Both the position numbers and the translations under genes were made by a program. Of a DNA stretch of 30,483 bases, positions 25,945-30,483 are shown in pieces; within the stretch, counting starts at the first letter, position 1; each line of letters begins with the position of its first letter. The stretch is taken from the NCBI GenBank assembly GCA_023387085.1, contig JAEWIL010000092.1, forward strand, positions 1 through 30,483. The letters are read 5' to 3'. This DNA comes from Pseudomonadota bacterium (GTDB lineage: Bacteria > Pseudomonadota > Alphaproteobacteria > Sphingomonadales > Sphingomonadaceae). The notes beneath the pieces are model-generated. The model did no database searches, had not been told where the DNA came from, and worked only from the letters and a program-made list of their open reading frames with translations.

Positions 25945-26011
25945 CAAGCATCGGGACGCGCGGGCGGCGCGGCCATGGCAATCGGGAAAGGAGGCTATTA
26001 GGAGTAAGGCA

Positions 26012-27046
26012 ATGAGGGTCGATACCATGACCGACGATGATCGCTGGGCGGCGGTGCTGCGCCGCGACCGCGCGCTCGACGGGCGCTTCGTTACCGGCGT
26101 GCTGACGACGGGCATCTACTGCCGTCCGAGCTGTGCCGCGCGGCATCCGCTGCGGGAGAACGTCCGCTTCTTCGCCGACGGTGCGGCGGCGCGCGAAACC
26201 GGGCTGCGCCCCTGCAAGCGCTGCCTGCCCGACGATGTCGCCCGCGACGAGGGCGCGGTGCTCGCCGCGATTCAGGCGATCAAGGCGAGCGAAGAGCCGC
26301 TCGCGCTCGCCGATCTTGCCGGGCGCACGGGCTATTCGCCGACGCACTTCCAGCGCGTATTCACCCGCCATGCCGGGCTGTCGCCCGCCGCCTATGCCCG
26401 CGCGCTGCGCGAGGAGCGCGCGCGGCAGGCGCTCAGCGAAGGCTGCCGGGTGACCGACGCGATCTACGATGCCGGCTTTTCGGGTCCTTCGCGCTTCTAC
26501 GACACTATGGAGGGGCGCATGGGCATGACCGCCTCGGCCTGGGTCAACGGCGGCAAGGGCGCGACGATCCGCTGGGCGGTCGTGCCGACCAGCCTTGGCG
26601 ACATGCTCGTCGCCGCGACATCGAAAGGCGTGTGCCGTCTGAGCTTCGCCGAGGGACGCGCAGCGCTCGAGGCGCGGTTTCCGCTCGCCGAACTGGTCGA
26701 GGGCGGCGAGGATTTCGCGGCGCTGTTGAAAGAGGTGGTCGATGCGGTCGAGGCGCCGGTGAACGGCTTCGACCATATCCCGATCGACGTGAAGGGCACA
26801 GCCTTTCAGGAGGCGGTGTGGCGCGAGCTTCGCAAGATCCCGGCGGGCGAGACGCGCAGCTATGCGGACATAGCCGCCGCGGTCGGCAAACCGAAAGCGG
26901 TACGCGCCGCAGGCAGCGCCAATGGCGCGAACAATGTCGCGGTGTTGATCCCGTGCCACCGCGTGTTACGCAGCGACGGGTCGCTCGGCGGATATGCCTA
27001 TGGCCTGCCGATCAAGCGCGAACTTTTGAAAAGGGAACTCAAATGA
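26012..27046 (+). CDS. ada: Ada: bifunctional DNA methyl-phosphotriester/O6-methylguanine repair protein and transcriptional activator
   Basis: This 344-residue three-part protein repairs alkylated DNA by suicide methyl transfer. The N-terminal zinc domain has four cysteines (37 and 41 in CRPSC, 68 and 71 in CKRC), where the first accepts methyl from phosphotriesters and turns on activation. An AraC-type helix-turn-helix region lies at about 85-175. The C-terminal O6-methylguanine methyltransferase has the acceptor Cys315 in IPCHRV. GGAG ahead of ATG 26012 supports the start. An alternative ATG at 26027 is possible. The stop overlaps the next gene (ATGA). No clear Ada box was found. Confidence 0.96.
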   Translation: MRVDTMTDDDRWAAVLRRDRALDGRFVTGVLTTGIYCRPSCAARHPLRENVRFFADGAAARETGLRPCKRCLPDDVARDEGAVLAAIQAIKASEEPLALADLAGRTGYSPTHFQRVFTRHAGLSPAAYARALREERARQALSEGCRVTDAIYDAGFSGPSRFYDTMEGRMGMTASAWVNGGKGATIRWAVVPTSLGDMLVAATSKGVCRLSFAEGRAALEARFPLAELVEGGEDFAALLKEVVDAVEAPVNGFDHIPIDVKGTAFQEAVWRELRKIPAGETRSYADIAAAVGKPKAVRAAGSANGANNVAVLIPCHRVLRSDGSLGGYAYGLPIKRELLKRELK

Positions 27047-27813
27047 CCCCAAAAACGTCGAGCGCAGTGGCGCAGTTTCGGGCGCTCCATATTCCCGGCG
27101 ACCCGCTGATCCTAGTCAACATCTGGGATGCGGGGAGCGCGAAGGCGGTCGCAGCGGCGGGTGCGAAGGCGATTGCCACCGGCAGCTATGGCGTTGCGGG
27201 GGCGCAGGGCCGCGCCGATGGCGAGGATTTCCCGCTGGCCGATGTGTTCGAGAATCTCGGCCGCATCCTGTCGGTCACCGACCTGCCGGTCACGATCGAC
27301 ATGGAATCGGGTTATGGGGTGGACGCGGCGGCGGTCGGTGGCTCGGTCGGGCGTGCGGTGGATGCGGGCGCGGCGGGGATCAATATGGAAGACCGGTTGC
27401 CAGGCGAATCCGACCTGTTACCGCTCGCCGAGGCGCAGGCGCGCTATCGCGCCGCCGCTGACACGGGCATCTTCGTCAACGCGCGCTGCGATGTCTTTCG
27501 CGGAAAGGATGCCGCGAAGGACGGCGACGCGCTCGTTGCGGCGACGCTCGAACGCGCGCGCGCCTATGCCGACGCCGGTGCGGGATCGCTGTTCGTGCCC
27601 TTTCTGCTTGATCCCAAATGCATCGGCGCGATCTGCGAAGCCTCGCCGCTGCCGGTGAACATCCTGCGCGGCAAGGGCGGCCCGACGCACAAGGAACTCG
27701 CGGCGCTTGGCGTTGCGCGGATCAGCCACGGACACCAGCCGTGGGCGGGTGCGATGGCATGGCTGACGGGGCAGGCGAAGCAGGTGTTGGGCGGCGCCGA
27801 GCCCGATTATTAA
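27043..27813 (+). CDS. Isocitrate lyase/PEP mutase superfamily enzyme
   Basis: This 256-residue TIM-barrel enzyme of the PEP mutase/isocitrate lyase superfamily has WDAGSAKAVAAAGAKAIATG (28-47), the metal-binding IDMESGYG (85-92) and INMEDR (113-118). The catalytic KKCGH motif of true isocitrate lyase is absent, so it is not that enzyme. The 2-methylisocitrate lyase, oxaloacetate decarboxylase-like and phosphonate branches remain open. It overlaps ada by 4 bases and is likely co-expressed with it. Its stop shares bases with the convergent esterase gene. Confidence 0.9.
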   Translation: MTPKTSSAVAQFRALHIPGDPLILVNIWDAGSAKAVAAAGAKAIATGSYGVAGAQGRADGEDFPLADVFENLGRILSVTDLPVTIDMESGYGVDAAAVGGSVGRAVDAGAAGINMEDRLPGESDLLPLAEAQARYRAAADTGIFVNARCDVFRGKDAAKDGDALVAATLERARAYADAGAGSLFVPFLLDPKCIGAICEASPLPVNILRGKGGPTHKELAALGVARISHGHQPWAGAMAWLTGQAKQVLGGAEPDY

Positions 27814-29393
27814 GGCTTTGTCGAGCCCGGTCGCGCCACGGCGTACATTTCCTTCGCGATCGCCTTGAGCAACGCCATCTTGTCCTCGCCCTCGGCATAG
27901 AGGTCGAAATGGGTGCGGCCGGGGACGAAGCGGAACGAGGATTTCGCGCCAAGCCCGTCAAGCACCGCTTGCAGACGGCGCGCGGGGCCGTCGAGATAGA
28001 AGGTGTCGGCGGTCCCGACGATCAGGTGAATCTTGCCGTCGAGGTCGGGTTTCAGCGCGGACCAGTCGCGCGCAACGATGTGCGCGATGTCGTAATGCTC
28101 ACGCCAATAGGCCGCGACGGCCGGATCGACCTTGCCGGTCGCGCGGTCGAACAGCGGGCAGGGGCGCCCGTCGGGGCAGCGCGGCGAAAAGACCCAGTCG
28201 AAGCTGGCGAACTGACCGCCATAGGGGCCGAGCGCCGATTCAAGCTGCGCGAACTGGCGCAGCGTCGCGACGACCTTGCCCTCGTCGCGGATCAGCGGCC
28301 GCTCCTTCCCGTCGGGGCCGGCATAGGCGTTGGCGTCCGGCGCATAGATGTCGATGTTGGTGAAATCGTGAAAGTCGCTGGGATCGGGCGAGGTAGGCCA
28401 GGTGCCGCCGAAGACTTTGGGGTAGGCGACCTGCAGCCAAAGCGTCGACCAGCCGCCCGAACTATGCCCGTTGAGGAAGCGGCCGGAGGCGCGCGCATCC
28501 ATCCGATATTTCGCCTCGAGCGCGGGAATCGCCTCGCCGGTCAGCGCGGCGCCCCACGGGCCGTTGTTTGCCGAATCGGCGAACTCATGTGTGCCGGTCG
28601 CGATATGGTGGTCGAGGATCACCCAGATCATCGGCGGCATCTCGCCCTTCGCCATCATTGCGGCGACGCCGGCGGCGTTCATCCTCGCGCTGTCCGAATT
28701 GCTGCCGAACCCGCCGTCCGAATAGGCGGTCGGATAGGTCTGTGTGCCACTGGCATAGCCGGGCGGCAGTGCGATCCAGCCCTTGATCGACGTCGCGCGG
28801 CCCGAGAATTTGGTCATCAGCGGGCTCGGAACATCGACGGCTTCGACGTTGCGGAGGCCGAGTTCGACGTCGGAGCGCTTGTCGGCCGGTAGCGAGGCGA
28901 GGCGCGTGTCGAAGTTTTTCGCGGCAATCTCGGTGTCGAGCGTCAGCACCGGCACGGGCCCGGGCAGTTTCGCCTCCACGACGCGCGACACGAGATCGCC
29001 GGGGCCGCGGCCGGCATAATTATAGTCGTGATTGCGATCGAGAACCGCCTGCAACCGGTAGGTGCCGGGTGCGAGCGTCGACCAGGCAGCCGGAAAGGCA
29101 TCGACGTCGGTCCCGACGAGTGCGGTTTCGCCGGGTGCAAGCCGCTTGACCTCGATCGCTGCGATCGCGGTCCCCGTCGGTTCGAAGGGCGAGGTATCGA
29201 CCTCCTCTTGCGGTTTGGCACCGGGCTCGACCTTTTGCGCGAAGACGAGCAGGCGCCCGCCGGCGTCTTCGCCGAGGTCCTTTTGCGTGATAACCGGGAC
29301 GATATTCAGTGTCGGGCCGGCATAAGCGGCGGAGGGCGCGGCGAGAGCCAGCGACAGAGCGCAAAGCGCGCGGCGTGACGAGAAACGGAGCAT
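27810..29393 (-). CDS. Secreted alpha/beta hydrolase of the esterase D-like family
   Basis: This 527-residue protein has a signal peptide (1-25, ending AAYA). The N-terminal part of about 190 residues is beta-rich and not recognised. The C-terminal part is an alpha/beta hydrolase with the nucleophile elbow GHSSGG (309-314, Ser311), an acidic residue candidate in GTADTF, and a histidine in GRTHFDLY near residue 499. It resembles putative esterase (Esterase D-type) proteins used on ester or peptide conjugates. It is periplasmic or secreted. It converges on the PEP mutase-like gene, and both stops lie within TTAA at 27810-27813. Confidence 0.87.
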   Translation of the reverse strand: MLRFSSRRALCALSLALAAPSAAYAGPTLNIVPVITQKDLGEDAGGRLLVFAQKVEPGAKPQEEVDTSPFEPTGTAIAAIEVKRLAPGETALVGTDVDAFPAAWSTLAPGTYRLQAVLDRNHDYNYAGRGPGDLVSRVVEAKLPGPVPVLTLDTEIAAKNFDTRLASLPADKRSDVELGLRNVEAVDVPSPLMTKFSGRATSIKGWIALPPGYASGTQTYPTAYSDGGFGSNSDSARMNAAGVAAMMAKGEMPPMIWVILDHHIATGTHEFADSANNGPWGAALTGEAIPALEAKYRMDARASGRFLNGHSSGGWSTLWLQVAYPKVFGGTWPTSPDPSDFHDFTNIDIYAPDANAYAGPDGKERPLIRDEGKVVATLRQFAQLESALGPYGGQFASFDWVFSPRCPDGRPCPLFDRATGKVDPAVAAYWREHYDIAHIVARDWSALKPDLDGKIHLIVGTADTFYLDGPARRLQAVLDGLGAKSSFRFVPGRTHFDLYAEGEDKMALLKAIAKEMYAVARPGSTKP

Positions 29394-29466
29394 GGCCGAG
29401 GTCTAGACGGCCGCGGCGGTGTGTAAAGGGATTTCGGGCGATGCCTCGCCTCGCCCGTCTACGGCG

Positions 29467-30483
29467 CTAGTCGTCGGCGTCGCTGTCGCGCGCAGCCTTG
29501 CCCTCGCGTTGCGTGCGCATCTCCTCGAGCTGATCGAGAAGGGCGAGTCCGTCACCGCTGTCGTGCGGATCGAAGGCGACGGTTTTTGCCAACTTTATCG
29601 CGAGGTCGAATTTGCCTTGCCCGGCCAAGGCATAGGCATAGTTCATCCGCGTCAGATTATTTTCCGGAGCGAGCCGGAACGAGCGCTCCAGCCCGTCGAT
29701 GGCGATCGGAGGCGGTGCTTTTCCCTGCGCGGCAAAGCTTTCATAATAAGCGAGGAGCGGAACCGGATCGTCGGGATCGGTCTGGTTCGCGAGGACGATC
29801 GGTTTACGCGCCGCGCTCCAGTCGGCGGCCGAAGGATCATCCTTCTCCCTGACTTTGGCGAGCATCATGCGGCCGAGCAACACGTTGGCGCGAACATGCT
29901 TCGGGTCGATCGCCAGCGCCTTTTCCACCGCGGTGCGGGCCGCCGAAATATTGCGCTTCTCTTCATCCCCGCTCCATTCCGCCATGGCAAATTCGTACCA
30001 GACGTCGGCATCGCCGGCATATTGCGCCGTCAGCTTCGCCAAGGAGGCGCGCACGGCGGCCAATCGGGTTTCATCGCCCTGGGCGCTCTTCCTTTCCAGT
30101 TGCAGCGGCAATAAGGCGTCATCGGCCGGCGAGAGCGGCGTGATCGTGACGGCGCTGGTGGCGGCGACGGGCTGGCTCGAGGTGCGATAGGTCAGCGGCT
30201 TGTTCAAATAGCTATTGAGGTCACGATCCAGCTGGGCGAGATCGCCAAATGCGTCCGTCGCGGCCTTCTTCGCCGCGACCCCCTTATTGATTTCGCCGAT
30301 ATAGGTTCCGAGCTGACCGGAGCGGGCGGGATTGTTGTAGAGCATGTGCGTCAACAGCCACGCGCGGCCATAATAAACGTCCATCTGCCCCGAATTGCGC
30401 ATCGTGTTCGGCCGCTGGAAGAGCAGGGTCTCGGCCGGTATCTTCGGCATTTCGAGCAGTCCATAGGCCCGCCCATAGGGCGG
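29467..30483 (-). CDS. Tetratricopeptide-like protein (partial, N-terminus beyond right edge)
   Basis: About 338 C-terminal residues are in the window. The frame is open to the edge, with PPYGRAYGLLE preceding an internal Met at 30450, so the true start is probably outside. Helical repeats are visible (WYEFAMAEWSGDEEKRNISA, AVEKALAIDPKHVRANVLLG, LERSFRLAPENNLTRMNYAY), typical of TPR units. The N-terminal part, with YGRAWLLTHMLYNNPARSGQ, resembles the end of a zinc-peptidase-like domain seen in DUF1570-type proteins. That link is tentative. The C-terminus is charged. Confidence 0.75.
   Translation of the reverse strand, partial: PPYGRAYGLLEMPKIPAETLLFQRPNTMRNSGQMDVYYGRAWLLTHMLYNNPARSGQLGTYIGEINKGVAAKKAATDAFGDLAQLDRDLNSYLNKPLTYRTSSQPVAATSAVTITPLSPADDALLPLQLERKSAQGDETRLAAVRASLAKLTAQYAGDADVWYEFAMAEWSGDEEKRNISAARTAVEKALAIDPKHVRANVLLGRMMLAKVREKDDPSAADWSAARKPIVLANQTDPDDPVPLLAYYESFAAQGKAPPPIAIDGLERSFRLAPENNLTRMNYAYALAGQGKFDLAIKLAKTVAFDPHDSGDGLALLDQLEEMRTQREGKAARDSDADD

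Overview
The window is GC-rich DNA with dense genes and frequent 4-base stop/start overlaps. It most likely comes from an alphaproteobacterium, probably a member of the Sphingomonadales (Sphingopyxis/Sphingomonas-like). The main supports are an F1 ATP synthase operon in the order atpH-A-G-D-C without F0 genes, a very short epsilon subunit, TonB receptors in front of vitamin B12 genes, and dispersed palindromic repeats. The genus is an inference.

Layout. (1) 1-2722: the end of a drug-efflux locus. An EmrA/HlyD-type membrane fusion protein (cut by the left edge) and a NodT-type outer-membrane factor lie on the minus strand. A TetR regulator is divergent from them, with a near-perfect palindrome between. 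(2) 2800-8286: cobalamin riboswitch 1, then btuB, cobO, btuF, btuC and btuD, forming a corrinoid uptake and adenosylation operon. (3) 8318-17671: cobalamin riboswitch 2, then a second btuB, an unrecognised polytopic membrane protein, a DUF1636 cysteine protein, and cobT, cobC (phosphatase), cobS, cobD, cbiB, cobQ and cobU. All genes from btuB2 to cobU overlap their neighbours. (4) A bidirectional terminator, then the F1 operon atpHAGDC on the minus strand (17797-22701). (5) 22834-30483: a mixed region with a cysteine-rich lipoprotein, a dienelactone-hydrolase-like protein, a cluster of palindromic repeats, a membrane-anchored S1C-type serine protease, an Ada-type DNA repair protein coupled to a PEP mutase/isocitrate lyase family enzyme, a secreted esterase, and a tetratricopeptide-like protein cut by the right edge.

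How it works together. The two riboswitch-led operons cover import of corrinoids across both membranes (BtuB, BtuF, BtuCD), cobalt adenosylation (CobO), late amidation (CobQ), aminopropanol attachment (CobD, CbiB), nucleotide loop activation (CobU, CobT) and final joining (CobS, CobC). No corrin-ring genes are present in the window, so the locus looks like salvage or the late part of the pathway. Both riboswitches are followed by hairpins that can cover the ribosome binding site of a btuB gene, which suggests control of translation initiation. The most interesting unknowns are the membrane protein at 10577-11134 and the DUF1636 protein at 11128-11535, both locked inside the B12 operon.
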